DNA from: Pseudomonadota bacterium
Lineage (GTDB): Bacteria; Pseudomonadota; Gammaproteobacteria; Steroidobacterales; Steroidobacteraceae
Reading direction: 5' to 3'
Assembly (NCBI GenBank): GCA_021808195.1
Contig: JAKBCE010000012.1
Span: forward strand, 1-64,000
DNA: 64,000 nucleotides
Both the position numbers and the translations under genes were made by a program. Below are positions 35,283 through 44,906 of the stretch, in pieces (the stretch's first letter is position 1; every line of letters starts with the position of its first letter). The notes beneath the pieces are model-generated. The model worked only from the letters and a program-made list of their open reading frames with translations. It ran no database searches and had not been told where the DNA came from.

Positions 35283-35303
35283 CGACGGAGTGCGACTCCG
35301 TCG
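35283..35303 (-). terminator. Perfect hairpin between cobD and cobU
   Basis: CGACGGAGT and ACTCCGTCG form a 9-bp stem with a 3-nt loop (GCG). There is no T-run on either side. It may be a processing or attenuation site inside the operon rather than a terminator. Confidence 0.45.
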
Positions 35304-35387
35304 TGGACGTCACAAAATCCTGCGGCTTCCCGCGACTGACGCTCTCGGTCCGCGATCTGCCCACGGGTCGAGTACCTGAATACTCTG

Positions 35388-36380
35388 TCACGCGCAGTCA
35401 CGCTGATGAGCGGTCAGAGCGAACTCCAGGCGCTGCCAATGCAGTTCCTCGGCGGGAAGTCCGAAGCGCAGGCTTTGCGGTGTCCGAAACAGCCGAGTGA
35501 GAATGCCCTGACGTGCCAGAGCGTCGTGCACTGCGGTCGCATGCGAAGTCGGGACCCACTGAAAGAGACTGCAGCCGCCGGCCGGAGTGAGACCGTGGCG
35601 TTGCAGAAGCCCCTTCAGTCGTTGCGCCAGGGCCTGGAGCTGTGTTCGCATAGCAAGGTGCCAGCGATGGTCGGTCAGTGCCCGACGTGCGATGAATCGC
35701 GCGGGGCCGGCGAGAGGCCACGGCCCAAGCTGTGCATCGAGGGCGCTGAGGAGAGACGGCGTACCCAGTACGAATCCGACGCGCGCGCCAGCAAGTCCGA
35801 AGAACTTGCCGAAGGAGCGCAGCACGATAAGCCCGTCCCGATCCGTAAATGACGCCACACTGTCGGTCGGGTCAGGATCGGCAAACGCCTCGTCAATGAG
35901 CAGCCAGCCGCCGCGCGCTGCGAGGCGTTCGTGCCACCGCAGCAGCTGCATGCGATTGATCCGCGAACCGGTTGGATTGTTCGGATTGACCAGTATCAGG
36001 ACATCGGCGCTCTCCGCGGCGGCGGCACATTGCTCAATGGTAATAGAACTTACGGCATGCCCTGCCTCGCGCCAGCGCAAAGCGTGCTCGGCGTAACTGG
36101 GCTCGACTACCGCGACGCGGCTCGATGCGCGCAGTCTCGGTAGATGCATAATTGCGCTCTGCGAGCCCGCTACGGGTAAGACGCTCGGGGCACCGTAGTA
36201 TTGCTGCGCAGCCTGTAGCAATCCGTCGTCTGACTCGGGCAGACGTGCCCATGCCAAGCGTGGTACCGGCGGACCACACCAAGGTAGAGGATTTATGCCC
36301 GTGGAGAGATCCAACCAGTGCTCGAGGGCAATACCGTATTGTGCCGCTGCATTTCGCAGACGTCCGCCGTGCTCAAGCAT
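35388..36380 (-). CDS. cobD: Threonine-phosphate decarboxylase CobD
   Basis: This 330-residue class-I PLP enzyme decarboxylates threonine phosphate to (R)-1-amino-2-propanol phosphate. It starts with MLEHGGRLRNAAAQYGI and has LDLSTGINPLPW, VNPNNPTGSRI, LLIDEAFADPDP, and the Schiff-base Lys in VLRSFGKFFGLAGARVGF. ARFIARRAL follows, and the C-terminal WQRLEFAL ends the fold. Its start overlaps the cbiB stop by eight bases. PduX in the same operon makes its substrate. The name follows Salmonella usage. Confidence 0.92.
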   Translation of the reverse strand: MLEHGGRLRNAAAQYGIALEHWLDLSTGINPLPWCGPPVPRLAWARLPESDDGLLQAAQQYYGAPSVLPVAGSQSAIMHLPRLRASSRVAVVEPSYAEHALRWREAGHAVSSITIEQCAAAAESADVLILVNPNNPTGSRINRMQLLRWHERLAARGGWLLIDEAFADPDPTDSVASFTDRDGLIVLRSFGKFFGLAGARVGFVLGTPSLLSALDAQLGPWPLAGPARFIARRALTDHRWHLAMRTQLQALAQRLKGLLQRHGLTPAGGCSLFQWVPTSHATAVHDALARQGILTRLFRTPQSLRFGLPAEELHWQRLEFALTAHQRDCA

Positions 36381-37320
36381 GCAACCACCTCGTTATCTCA
36401 AATACCAGGAATAGGCTGAACACCCAGAGGAGCAGCGCACGCATGAGGAGCTGCTCGGCACGAGAAATATCCGCGCAGCACGCTGCTCTGCCCGCACCGA
36501 GTACCGGACGCTCACGCCACCGGCCGTGATAGAACGCGCCCCCACCGAGCTGAACGCCGAGTGCACCAGCACCGCTAGCCATGACTGGTCCTGCATTTGG
36601 ACTGTCCCATCGTGGTGCTTGCTCACGCCAGCAGCGCAGCGCGCTCTTGGTATGCCCCACGATGGCGTAGCTCAGCGCGGTCAGTCGCGCCGGAATCAGA
36701 TTTGCCACGTCATCGACTCGCGCAGCCGCCCAGCCAAAGTGGCGGTAGCGCGCGGTGCGGTATCCCCACATGGCATCTAGGGTATTAATTAGCCGGTAGG
36801 CGAGCGCCCCCGGGGCGCCGGCGATCATGAACCAAAATAATGCCCCGAACAGAGCGTCGTTGCCGTTCTCAAGAATTGATTCGACGGTTGCTGCAGAGAT
36901 TCGGTGCGCGTCCATGTCGTGTGTGTCGCGGCTTACCAGCATCCCGACCTGACGTCGCGCTGCTTCGAGATCGAGGCGATTCAGCTCCCGTTCCACTGCT
37001 CGCGCATGCTCATGCAGGCTGCGGTGTCCGAGGACCATATACAGCGCCGCGGTGGACAGCAGTGGTGCGATGAGCCGCAGATGCAAGCCCACCACGACAA
37101 GCAGCACCACTGGCACAGCTACGAGCAGCACTGCGATGCTACCCAGGCCGTAATTCATTACGGCTTGAGTATGGCGAAACGTCGGAGCAAGGGCTTCGAT
37201 GTTAAGCAGTCGCTCGACGCAGCGAGCTAGGTGGCCGAATCCGACAAGGGGATGCCAGCTGCGGGGTTCACCTATGAGTCCGTCTAGGATGAGCGCCATC
37301 AGCAGTTCTACCGGTCGCAT
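36373..37320 (-). CDS. cbiB: Adenosylcobinamide-phosphate synthase CbiB
   Basis: This 315-residue integral membrane enzyme amidates adenosylcobyric acid with aminopropanol phosphate. Family signatures are LILDGLIGEPRSWHPLVGFGHLA at the N-terminus, YMVLGHRSLHEHARAVERELNRLDLEAARRQVGMLVSRDT with ENGNDALFGALFWFMIAGAPGALAYRLINTLDAMWGYRT, and the C-terminal VQLGGGAFYHGRWRERPVLG. Several membrane segments are present. In the operon it follows bluB after about 130 bases and overlaps cobD. Confidence 0.92.
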   Translation of the reverse strand: MRPVELLMALILDGLIGEPRSWHPLVGFGHLARCVERLLNIEALAPTFRHTQAVMNYGLGSIAVLLVAVPVVLLVVVGLHLRLIAPLLSTAALYMVLGHRSLHEHARAVERELNRLDLEAARRQVGMLVSRDTHDMDAHRISAATVESILENGNDALFGALFWFMIAGAPGALAYRLINTLDAMWGYRTARYRHFGWAAARVDDVANLIPARLTALSYAIVGHTKSALRCWREQAPRWDSPNAGPVMASGAGALGVQLGGGAFYHGRWRERPVLGAGRAACCADISRAEQLLMRALLLWVFSLFLVFEITRWLHA

Positions 37321-37448
37321 CGATTTGGCCTAGTGGAGTGCTTGCCGTGACGTCACGGACGCGTCCGGTATTCCATCAGCACGCTTTGACACGGCGTACT
37401 CCCAGGTCAGCAGAGTGGAACCTTCGGTTACCATGGTCCAGCGAAGGA

Positions 37449-38240
37449 TCATGGAGAACCTGCAGGCCAGGCGTTCTCGTACAACAGTTCGATCAGCGGC
37501 CGCGGCTGGCGCCACCGCTCGATCGCAAGCCGAGGCGCAGGATCGAATTCTGCGACGTGTCCGATGCAGAGCACGGCCACGGGCCGAACGTCGGCAGGAC
37601 ATCCGAGCAATTGCGCGAGCTCGACCGGGTCGAAGAGCGAAACCCAGCCGACACCCAATCCCTCCGCGCGAGCGGCGAGCCACAAATTCTCAATCGCACA
37701 CGCCACGGATGCCAGGTCCATCTCCGGAAGGGTGCGTCGCCCAAAGAGCTCTCTCGATCCGCCTTGCATCAGTCCAACGACGAATAACTCGCCGCACTCG
37801 CGGATGCCCTCAACCTTTAGTCGAAGGAACTCTGCCTTGCGAACACCCATCGCATCGGCCGTACGCATTCGCTCCTGCTCGACCAGAGCATAAATGCGTC
37901 CACGCAGATTGAGGTCGGTGATTCGAACGAACCGCCACGGCTGTGAGAGTCCCACGCTTGGCGCGGCGTGTGCACACGCCAGCACGTGGGCCAACGTATC
38001 GGGGTCGACCGGTTCGGGTAAGAATGAGCGAACGTCGCGCCGCTCGTGAATGACCCGAAAGATGGCCGCGCGATCCGCTTCGCTGTAGCGATGCCGGGAG
38101 GCGCTGGGCGTAACTCCAGACACGGAGTGACCCGTACGAGGCGTTGGCACCGAAGAGTGCTTTAAATCAACCGAGTTGGCCTCTTGACTCGTCGGGCGGA
38201 CGGACTGATCTTCGCCTTCTTCAACCGGCTGAGAACTCAT
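37449..38240 (-). CDS. bluB: 5,6-dimethylbenzimidazole synthase BluB
   Basis: This 263-residue nitroreductase-fold enzyme converts reduced FMN and O2 to dimethylbenzimidazole, the lower ligand of B12. The first 50 residues are a variable tail. The fold begins at EADRAAIFRVIHERRDVRSFLPEPVDPDTLAHVLACAHAAPSVGLSQPWRF, with the BluB-specific RRDVR and PSVGxSQPW motifs. PEMDLASVACAIENLWLAARAEGLGVGWVSLFDP completes the FMN pocket. Its ATG overlaps the cobA stop (ATGA). Presence of bluB means the organism can make its own lower ligand aerobically. Confidence 0.92.
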   Translation of the reverse strand: MSSQPVEEGEDQSVRPTSQEANSVDLKHSSVPTPRTGHSVSGVTPSASRHRYSEADRAAIFRVIHERRDVRSFLPEPVDPDTLAHVLACAHAAPSVGLSQPWRFVRITDLNLRGRIYALVEQERMRTADAMGVRKAEFLRLKVEGIRECGELFVVGLMQGGSRELFGRRTLPEMDLASVACAIENLWLAARAEGLGVGWVSLFDPVELAQLLGCPADVRPVAVLCIGHVAEFDPAPRLAIERWRQPRPLIELLYENAWPAGSP

Positions 38241-38869
38241 AGCTCGACTCCCGGTTGGGCGGCAATGCCCTTATCGAACGCGTGCTTCAGGGCGCGCATT
38301 TCCGTTACGGTGTCGGCCAATTCCATCAACTCCGGCGGTGCTCCACGGCCAGTGAGGACGACATGCTGCATTGCCGGCCTTTCTCGCAATGCATTGATGA
38401 CTTGGGAAGCTTCGAGATACCGATAGCGCAAGGCAATATTGATCTCATCGAGGACTACAAGTCCGAGAGCGGGGTCGCGCAGCATTGCCTGCGAGACGCT
38501 CCATGCGGCTTGTGCTGCCCGCTCATCTTGCGCACGGTCTTGGGTCTCCCACGTGAAACCTTCGCCCATTACATGGAAAATGACGTGCGGGATACGTCGG
38601 AAGAACAACGCTTCGCCGGTAGGATAGCGACCCTTGATGAACTGGACGACGCCAACGTTCATGTCGTGACCGAGAGCTCGGGCAACCATTCCAAAGGCGG
38701 ATGAGCTCTTGCCCTTGCCGTTTCCAGTGAGGACTAGAATGACGCCACGATGCTCAGTAGCGGAGGCTATGCGGGCATCGACGGCAGCCTTGCGCCGCTG
38801 CATGCGCTCCCGGTGACGCTGAGCGGAACCGTCCGAATCGGAGTTCTCTGGAGAGTCACGGTTTGGCAT
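38237..38869 (-). CDS. cobA: Cob(I)yrinic acid a,c-diamide adenosyltransferase (CobA/BtuR)
   Basis: This is a 210-residue CobA-type corrinoid adenosyltransferase. The P-loop GNGKGKSSSAFGMVARALGH is the hallmark. It is followed by GVVQFIKGRY, FHVMGEGFTWETQD, LVVLDEINIALRYRYL (Walker B-like) and HVVLTGRGAPPELMELADTVTEM. It attaches the adenosyl group to the cobalt of incoming corrinoids. The N-terminal 40 residues are charged and typical. It lies 152 bases after btuB, overlapping bluB. Confidence 0.94.
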   Translation of the reverse strand: MPNRDSPENSDSDGSAQRHRERMQRRKAAVDARIASATEHRGVILVLTGNGKGKSSSAFGMVARALGHDMNVGVVQFIKGRYPTGEALFFRRIPHVIFHVMGEGFTWETQDRAQDERAAQAAWSVSQAMLRDPALGLVVLDEINIALRYRYLEASQVINALRERPAMQHVVLTGRGAPPELMELADTVTEMRALKHAFDKGIAAQPGVEL

Positions 38870-39021
38870 ATCATTTCGCTCCAGTGATGCAAGCTGCTAA
38901 TGAGGTGAATCGGGCGGACCGGCCGTCCCTGAAGTCGAGTCGGTTGCTTGTGATTCCCGAGCCTTCCATGCGCCGGAATTCGCAGATTTGGTTGTCGGTT
39001 CGGCGCACTTTCTGCATACCG

Positions 39022-40863
39022 TCATCGAGCCGTGGACGGCGTGTAGCGAAGTGTCAGGTAGGCGCTTCGATCAGGCTGATTGTAGTAAAGCGCCGTTTCA
39101 TATCGGCGTCCCAGTGCATTGGCTAGGATCACTTGCAGTTGCCATCGGGGTCGAAACTGCCAGCCGGCGCGCAGATCGAGGGTCTCGTATCCGCCGAGTC
39201 GCTGGGTGTTCGCCGGATCCTCGAACCGTGGACCATCGGTGAACACTGTGGCGCCGACCTGAAAGGGACCATACGCTCTATCGAGATCAAGTCGTCCGGT
39301 GAAGCGGGCTATGCGCGGCAGCTGCTTGCCTGCATTGACGGCCGTATCGCGTGGATCGAGTGAAGTCACTTGTAGTTGTACACGCCATCCGGCGAGTATG
39401 GTTGATAACTGAGCTTCGAGGCCGCGGATGCGGGCTTTCCCCACGTTGGCGGCGGTGAACGTCAATGGATCGTACTCGATGAGATTGACAATTCGTGTCT
39501 CATAAGCATTGAGCTTCCAAGTTAGCCGGTTCGCAGTTCCGGTCAAACCAAGCTCCACGCTATGCGAGGTTTCGGGACGCAGCGTGGGATCCCCGTAGAA
39601 TGGGAAATATAGGTCATTGAATGTAGGAGCTTTAAAAGCAGTGCCGTAGGCGGCTGTCAAACGAATCGCATGAGTGATTTGGTAGGCGCCCTGTATTGAC
39701 CATGTGTCATGATTTCCGAACTGCTGGTTGTGGTCATGTCGACCGGACAATTGCAGTTCTGCGCGTCCCCAGAGCCATTGATACAGGGCGAATTCACCGG
39801 CGTCATAGCGAGTATGGATCGCGTAATTGGTGTCGCTTGAAACGCTGTCGTGCTCGTAATCGACGCCAAGAATTAATTGCTGGCGGGCCCAAAGCGCGAA
39901 ACGATTGATCCAGGAAGCGGTGTTCCGAGTCGAATCGAAATAGCCGTCCGGTTCGCCGTTGAAATATTCTTCAGTGAGGTCCTTACTCTGTCCGAGCGCA
40001 ATTGATGTCCGTAATGGTTGAAGTGGCGTGGCGGTGATGGTTGCACCGAGAACCTGCTGAGCCACTCGAGATTCATCCCCACTATAGATATTGCCGTCAT
40101 ATCGCGTGTCGCCCTCCGTGCGTAGAAAATCGAGGGTTGCAGTCGCCCCACGCAAGCGATAGCCGCCGCTGAATGCGGCCGAGCCGCTCCAATAGCCCTG
40201 CTGCGGCGTGGGCGTGTAGCAGGAAGCGGTGGGTGGGGCGCCCGTGGCGCAAATCGTGATGCCATGAGTGTAAATGCCGCTCAGACTCGCGTTGTACCAT
40301 CCGTGGCGTATGCTTCCGGACTCTCCGAGTTCGAGGCGGTAGGTACCGTGACTGCCCGCACTCGTCATGAAGCTCGGTACTGCCCGTGCACCTGGGGCGC
40401 CGTGACGAGTGAAGATCTCTATGACTCCGCCGATTGCACCGGAGCCGTATAGACTCGAGTACGGCCCGCGAACGATTACGATGCGCTCGATCTGGCTGAC
40501 GGGAAATTGCTCCCAAGCCGGGGTGCCTGTGGTTGCCGAGCCCACTTTTACGCCATCGATGAGCACTAGCACCTGATCGGCGCCTGTTCCGCGCAAGTAT
40601 ACGGACGTGCTTTTGCCGAGACCGCCGTCATTGGCGAGGGATATACCGGCAATCCCATTCAACAAGTCAGCAACCGAGCGAGGCTGAAGACGCTCGATGT
40701 CGGCGCGGGTAATGATCGTTACCGATGCAATGGTTGTGCGCAGGGGCTCTGGAGTGCGCGCGGTGGTAACAATGACCTGACTGAGAGGAGATACGCCTGG
40801 CTGCGCGAAGGCTGCCAGAGGGAAAGTCGCGAGCGACATTGCCGCGGCACGAAAAAATTTCAC
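39022..40863 (-). CDS. btuB: TonB-dependent cobalamin receptor BtuB
   Basis: This is a 613-residue outer-membrane receptor. A signal peptide (ending AFA-Q) is followed by a TonB-box-like segment near SQVIVTTAR. The plug domain comes next (RADIERLQPRSVADLLNGIAGISLANDGGLGKSTSVYLRGTGADQVLVLIDGVKVGSAT, then RIVIVRGPYSSLYGSGAIGGVIEIFT) and then a 22-strand barrel ending with YLTLRYTPSTAR. Length and plug motifs match BtuB. It is directed by a B12 riboswitch about 130 bases upstream, which supports cobalamin or cobinamide uptake. The start is GTG 40863, with AGGAG about seven bases before it. Confidence 0.92.
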   Translation of the reverse strand: MKFFRAAAMSLATFPLAAFAQPGVSPLSQVIVTTARTPEPLRTTIASVTIITRADIERLQPRSVADLLNGIAGISLANDGGLGKSTSVYLRGTGADQVLVLIDGVKVGSATTGTPAWEQFPVSQIERIVIVRGPYSSLYGSGAIGGVIEIFTRHGAPGARAVPSFMTSAGSHGTYRLELGESGSIRHGWYNASLSGIYTHGITICATGAPPTASCYTPTPQQGYWSGSAAFSGGYRLRGATATLDFLRTEGDTRYDGNIYSGDESRVAQQVLGATITATPLQPLRTSIALGQSKDLTEEYFNGEPDGYFDSTRNTASWINRFALWARQQLILGVDYEHDSVSSDTNYAIHTRYDAGEFALYQWLWGRAELQLSGRHDHNQQFGNHDTWSIQGAYQITHAIRLTAAYGTAFKAPTFNDLYFPFYGDPTLRPETSHSVELGLTGTANRLTWKLNAYETRIVNLIEYDPLTFTAANVGKARIRGLEAQLSTILAGWRVQLQVTSLDPRDTAVNAGKQLPRIARFTGRLDLDRAYGPFQVGATVFTDGPRFEDPANTQRLGGYETLDLRAGWQFRPRWQLQVILANALGRRYETALYYNQPDRSAYLTLRYTPSTAR

Positions 40864-40997
40864 CCGTCCACTCCTGTGCGCACGCCACGTGCGCTGGGGT
40901 TATTGCGGAGCGGCAGGAGTCGAGTGGACAGAGAGCTGCGGCAGCTATATCTCCGCAGACGGTCTGACGTCGCCCAACGCGAGTCGCCCTGTACGTG

Positions 40998-41190
40998 TCT
41001 TAGGCCGGTCTCCGGACTTGCGAGTGGACCTTAGGTCCGAGAGACCGCACCTTCCCGTGCCAGTGGCACAGTGGCTTCTGCGGTCTCGGGCTCGCTTACC
41101 GTTGCGTGGGCAGCGCCGGCTTTGCATTCTCATGACGAATGCGCACCGGCTTCCCGTTTCACCCCAGAGAATGGATTCCCTGGGACACCT
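40998..41190 (-). ncRNA. Cobalamin riboswitch
   Basis: Read on the minus strand from 41190, the order is GGTGAAACGGGAAGCCGGTG, then AAAGCCGGCGCTGCCCACGCAACGGTAA. The B12 box AGCCACTG (41076-41069), a GGGAAGG segment, and AGTCCGGAGACCGGCCTAAG at 41020-41000 follow. All core conserved blocks of the AdoCbl riboswitch are present, in order. It stands before btuB and the whole cobalamin operon, so B12 should repress them. Confidence 0.95.
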
Positions 41191-41535
41191 GAGACGTGCG
41201 GGAGTCTACGCGGGCGAAAGTGCACGCGCAAGCGCGGGGTGGTCGTGGGTGCGCAATCCCGCGCTGCAGAGACTTTCTTTACCAGCGCAGACATTGGAGC
41301 GGGGATCAGAACTTATACCGCTGGTCATGTTTTGCGCGTTACGGGGATTTTGACAGCCAGTAAACGGTGTTTAAGACTTAACGAGAAGCCATTCGGCGAC
41401 GCCGGTCCTGTGCGACAGCGTTGCAAAAGGAGACAAAGCGCCAGGAAGTTCTCTTGTTTCCTTTGCAGCACCGGGGCCTTGGGATTTGTGGACGACGGCC
41501 GTTTAAAGCCGTGCGCTTTCCAGTTGGTGTCTGGC
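41191..41535. other. Promoter region of the cobalamin operon
   Basis: About 345 bases between the riboswitch and the end of the VIT-type gene. The promoter for btuB must lie here, but I could not pick a clear -35/-10 pair. No gene is seen. Confidence 0.4.
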
Positions 41536-42657
41536 TCAGCCCAAAGTTGTGCCGAAGAGTGTGCCGACACCATAGGTGACCGCGGCAGCCGCGCTACCCA
41601 GCACGAACTGGCGCACTGTCGAGTAGCCGACGGACCGGCCGTTGAACAGCGATGAAAGTGCACCCATCGCCGCAAGGGCCACCGCGCTTGCCAGAATCGA
41701 AACCGGAATCCCAACTGTTCTGGGCAGGAACGCGAGTGGCAATACGGGTACGCACGCGCCGAGTGCGAACAGGGAAAAGGACACGCCGGCCGCGGCCCAC
41801 GGGTTGCCGCCGAGCTCACTCGGATCAATGCCGAGCTCCTCGCGCGCCAACGTATCGAGCGCTGCCGGGCCACTTTGCATGATCTGCTCCGCGACGCGTT
41901 GCGCGTCCTCCTTCTGCAGGCCTTTGGCTTGATAAATGAGCGCCAGCTCGTGCCGCTCCGCCTCGGGAGTTTGCTCGATCTCCTGCTGTTCTTTTCCAAG
42001 CTGTGATCGTGCGAGATCGCGGGCATTAGTTACCGAGAGCCACTCCCCGAGAGCCATAGAGCATGCTCCGGCAATGAGCCCGGCGAGCCCGGTCAGCAGA
42101 ATCGTGCGGGTGGCAGTTCCAGCTCCCGCCACGCCCATCATGAGGCAGAAATTGGAGACCAAGCCGTCGTTGGCTCCGAGTATCGCGGCCCGCAGGTTGT
42201 TGCCGGACAGGCCTCGGTGCCATGGTTCAGCCTTTCCGATATCGGTGCCGGGCCGCCACTCGGTTCCGGCGGCTGCTGCAATCACGGCGGCATGTCCACG
42301 CTCTTCAGCCGCAAGCGCGGCGGCGTCCTTCTGGCCGGAATACTTCGTGCGATCGGCGAACTCGGCTGTTGCGATGGTCGGCAGAACGAAGGCGGGTCCG
42401 AAGTATCGGGCGAGACGCCCGAGAACTCTGGTCCGAAAACTTGGTGTGAACGAGCGAGGTGCGGCTCCGGCGGCGATCAGCTTCTGCCGCCAGATCTCGG
42501 CGTGGGCGGCCTCAGCCCTGGAGAGCTGAGCGAAAAGATCCTTTCGCACAGGGTCCCGCTCCGCATCGGACAACGCCGCATAAAGAGCGGCGCCATCGAG
42601 CTCGTCTTTGAGATTGGCTGCAAAGCGCGCGATTTCGTCTTCATTTTTCGGCAGCAT
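41536..42657 (-). CDS. Ferritin-like plus VIT1/CCC1 membrane protein (MbfA-like)
   Basis: This 373-residue protein has an N-terminal ferritin-like di-iron domain of about 140 residues (FAANLKDELDGAALYAALSDAERDPVRKDLFAQLSRAEAAHAEIW, with the E...ExxH pattern). A VIT1-type transporter domain follows (LRAAILGANDGLVSNFCLMMGVAGAG, LIAGACSMALGEWLSV, five hydrophobic segments, C-terminal FNGRSVGYSTVRQFVLGSAAAAVTYGVG). MbfA proteins export iron and protect against peroxide. ATG 42657 has AGGAG eight bases before it. Confidence 0.88.
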   Translation of the reverse strand: MLPKNEDEIARFAANLKDELDGAALYAALSDAERDPVRKDLFAQLSRAEAAHAEIWRQKLIAAGAAPRSFTPSFRTRVLGRLARYFGPAFVLPTIATAEFADRTKYSGQKDAAALAAEERGHAAVIAAAAGTEWRPGTDIGKAEPWHRGLSGNNLRAAILGANDGLVSNFCLMMGVAGAGTATRTILLTGLAGLIAGACSMALGEWLSVTNARDLARSQLGKEQQEIEQTPEAERHELALIYQAKGLQKEDAQRVAEQIMQSGPAALDTLAREELGIDPSELGGNPWAAAGVSFSLFALGACVPVLPLAFLPRTVGIPVSILASAVALAAMGALSSLFNGRSVGYSTVRQFVLGSAAAAVTYGVGTLFGTTLG

Positions 42658-43048
42658 AAAGGCGCTCCTACAGAGGTACGCGGGGGTAGGCCACACATGC
42701 CGGGCATGGTGCCACGCATGCGGCGGCATATCTCACGGCGATCTCGACGTGTGAATTCAGGATCTCGACGTTAGGAACCTCTCAATACGACCGCGATTCG
42801 GCACGGCTCTCGCTCGCTTCTCGCAAAGCTGGATCTGGCGCATTTGAGATCAGCCGCAATCCGCGTCCCGGAGGGCGAGAAGCCATGGTACTGGGAATCT
42901 TTCTGATGATGCGGCGTGACACTCTGGTGGTATAAGTTAGTGAAATGGAGGGCCCCTGCGCTGCGCCGATGCGTCCGGCGTGCCGGATCGCATCGGCGCT
43001 GTTGTTCGGTGGTCCACGCGCTCAATCAGGAAAGTCAGGTTCCATCGG
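42658..43048. other. Intergenic region upstream of the VIT-type gene
   Basis: About 390 bases between the VIT-type start and the methyltransferase stop. It should carry the VIT promoter. No RNA or operator was recognised; a 16-codon frame (42884-42934) is too short to support. Confidence 0.4.
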
Positions 43049-43696
43049 CTAAGAGCGCTGCCCCGTCGCGAGAAAGATCGGATACTGACGTGTATCGCCA
43101 TCACGATCCTTCGCAACGGTATGAGCCGTGCGGCTGCTCACCGAAGTGAAACCCGCCGAGCGTAGCCAGCCCTCGATTGTTCGGCGCTCGAATCCGTGGT
43201 GTGCGACCCCGGGCACGTCGGGCGGATGAAAGCTGCCGTCTTCTGCGTCCAGATCGGCGAGGGCGATCCAGCCACCAGGCGCGAGCATGGAGTAAAATAT
43301 TTTGATCAGCGCAGGAACATCCGGGATGTGATGCATGGCCATGCTGCTGAAGATGAGGTCGAAGCGCTCAGCTGGAGGCGGGTTCGTGGTCAGGTCTAGT
43401 ACTCGGGTCTCGACCTTGTCGAGACCCGATGCAGCAGCTTTTTCGCTGAGGACATTCAGCATGCCGGGCGATAGATCAGTCTCCAGCACGTGCTCCACGT
43501 AAGGTAGCAGGCGCAGGCCGACCAAGCCGGTGCCGCAACCGTACTCAAGCGCGTGCCAATGTGATTGGAGGGGGACCGCAGCAATAATGGATCCCGCTAC
43601 AGCATTAGCCATGTTGCTGCGCATTGGATTTTCATCCCACTGGGCCGCGATGGCATCGAATCGAGAACGATTTTCATTCTGAACTTGGCTGCTCAT
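43049..43696 (-). CDS. Class I SAM-dependent methyltransferase
   Basis: This 215-residue methyltransferase has the SAM-binding motif I in ALEYGCGTGLVGLRLL and the acidic motif II in VLETDLSPGMLNVL. Motif III/post-I residues lie in FDLIFSSMAMHHIPDVPALIKIFYSMLAPGGWIALADLDAEDGSFH. The family includes many small-molecule methyltransferases; the substrate is unknown. The C-terminal part is GWLRSAGF and YPIFLATGQ. I use ATG 43696; ATG 43708 is in frame. It stands alone at the edge of a gene-poor region. Confidence 0.85.
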   Translation of the reverse strand: MSSQVQNENRSRFDAIAAQWDENPMRSNMANAVAGSIIAAVPLQSHWHALEYGCGTGLVGLRLLPYVEHVLETDLSPGMLNVLSEKAAASGLDKVETRVLDLTTNPPPAERFDLIFSSMAMHHIPDVPALIKIFYSMLAPGGWIALADLDAEDGSFHPPDVPGVAHHGFERRTIEGWLRSAGFTSVSSRTAHTVAKDRDGDTRQYPIFLATGQRS

Positions 43697-44906
43697 AAGA
43701 AGTGGCATCCATGTGGAGGAAACTGTCAAAGGTACCGGGTGAGTGGCATGGACACAATCTCGTTCCGTCTTTGGGATACCGGCGCCGAGGAAGCCGGACG
43801 CCGTCGGTAAATCTCAGAGAAGTCTTTCGGCAGCACAGGAAGTATCAATACGCGCTTGCCGCAAGGAGCATGTATTGAGTTTCCAAAATGGGGCGTAAAA
43901 GGCATTAATAAACAAGGCATTGAAACATTCTTCGATTAGGGTGATTCATCTGAGAAATGGTCCGGTGCGGGAGCAGAGTTTCAGCGGAAATCTCCGCTCC
44001 AGGGCCTTTGCGGCGAGCATGCAGCGGAATCGGTTACGCGGGTGAACCGTATCGGTTGGTCACCTGTTGGCTCGCATGCGGAGAAGTTGCGGTACAAGTA
44101 ACCGCCAGATGGCGCGAGCGAGTCACGCAGGGGTCTGGGCAAAAGCTCCGGGCGATATACCCCGTAGCGGTCAGTTTCGGGGCGGGTGATAGACGTGCAT
44201 GCTAAGGCCATGCGGTTATCACAGCCGAAGCTCCGGAGTCATTCCGGCGGGGAAGTTTGCGCGAGCGGCTTCAGAGGCCGTACCAACGCGCGGCGCTCAA
44301 GGTGAAATTTTGTCATGGAATGGGCAAGTTTGCGTCGTCATGGCCTGGACTTGTGTCGATCAATCGGGACATCGTGGCAATTCGAATATGTATCCGCTAC
44401 AGGAGTCATTCTGCGTACATCAAAATGGGACCAGTCTGATTGCTTATAGGTAGAAGAGCGATTTCTTAGGTGCAGGTCTCGCGGATACTGAGGATTGCGC
44501 TTTGCCGGTAACAGCCGCTGTTGTCCTGCGTGCGCAGCTCGGAGATGCAATTGCGTTCCGGTTGGGAAAGCGAGCTTCTGCGGATTCAGTAAACGCGTGA
44601 CTTCCGGAATCCCAGCCGTACTTGAGCGATGGTGACGGTCGGCCCGCGGCCGAGCGTGGACTTGATGAATGCGCGCGCGGACATGCAATCCCGCCGGGTG
44701 CGGCTTGCGGAAGACCTCCTGGAAGCAGGGGACGGTCGGCGATGCGACAGAATCCGCCCCGGCAGTTACACAGGTGGAACGGTGACCGGAGGCGTCGGCC
44801 TGTCGCGGCGACGGACTGGGGATCGATAACCCCATGATTCTGAAATCACCGCACGCGCCACTTTCCGTTGACCAGAGTGGAGTATTGCGCGCTGCTGACC
44901 GATACG
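43697..44906. other. Long gene-poor region
   Basis: About 1.2 kb without a convincing gene on either strand. Its first part (43850-43930) is clearly richer in A/T than the neighbourhood. Several frames are open, but none has both a ribosome site and a recognisable motif. A GCATGCTAA partial site occurs at 44194-44204. It may be decayed sequence or an acquired fragment. Confidence 0.5.

Noticed and set aside
44194..44204. Second SlyA-type site (GCATGCTAA)
   Set aside because: Only one half matches; the left half is not TTA, so symmetry is lost.
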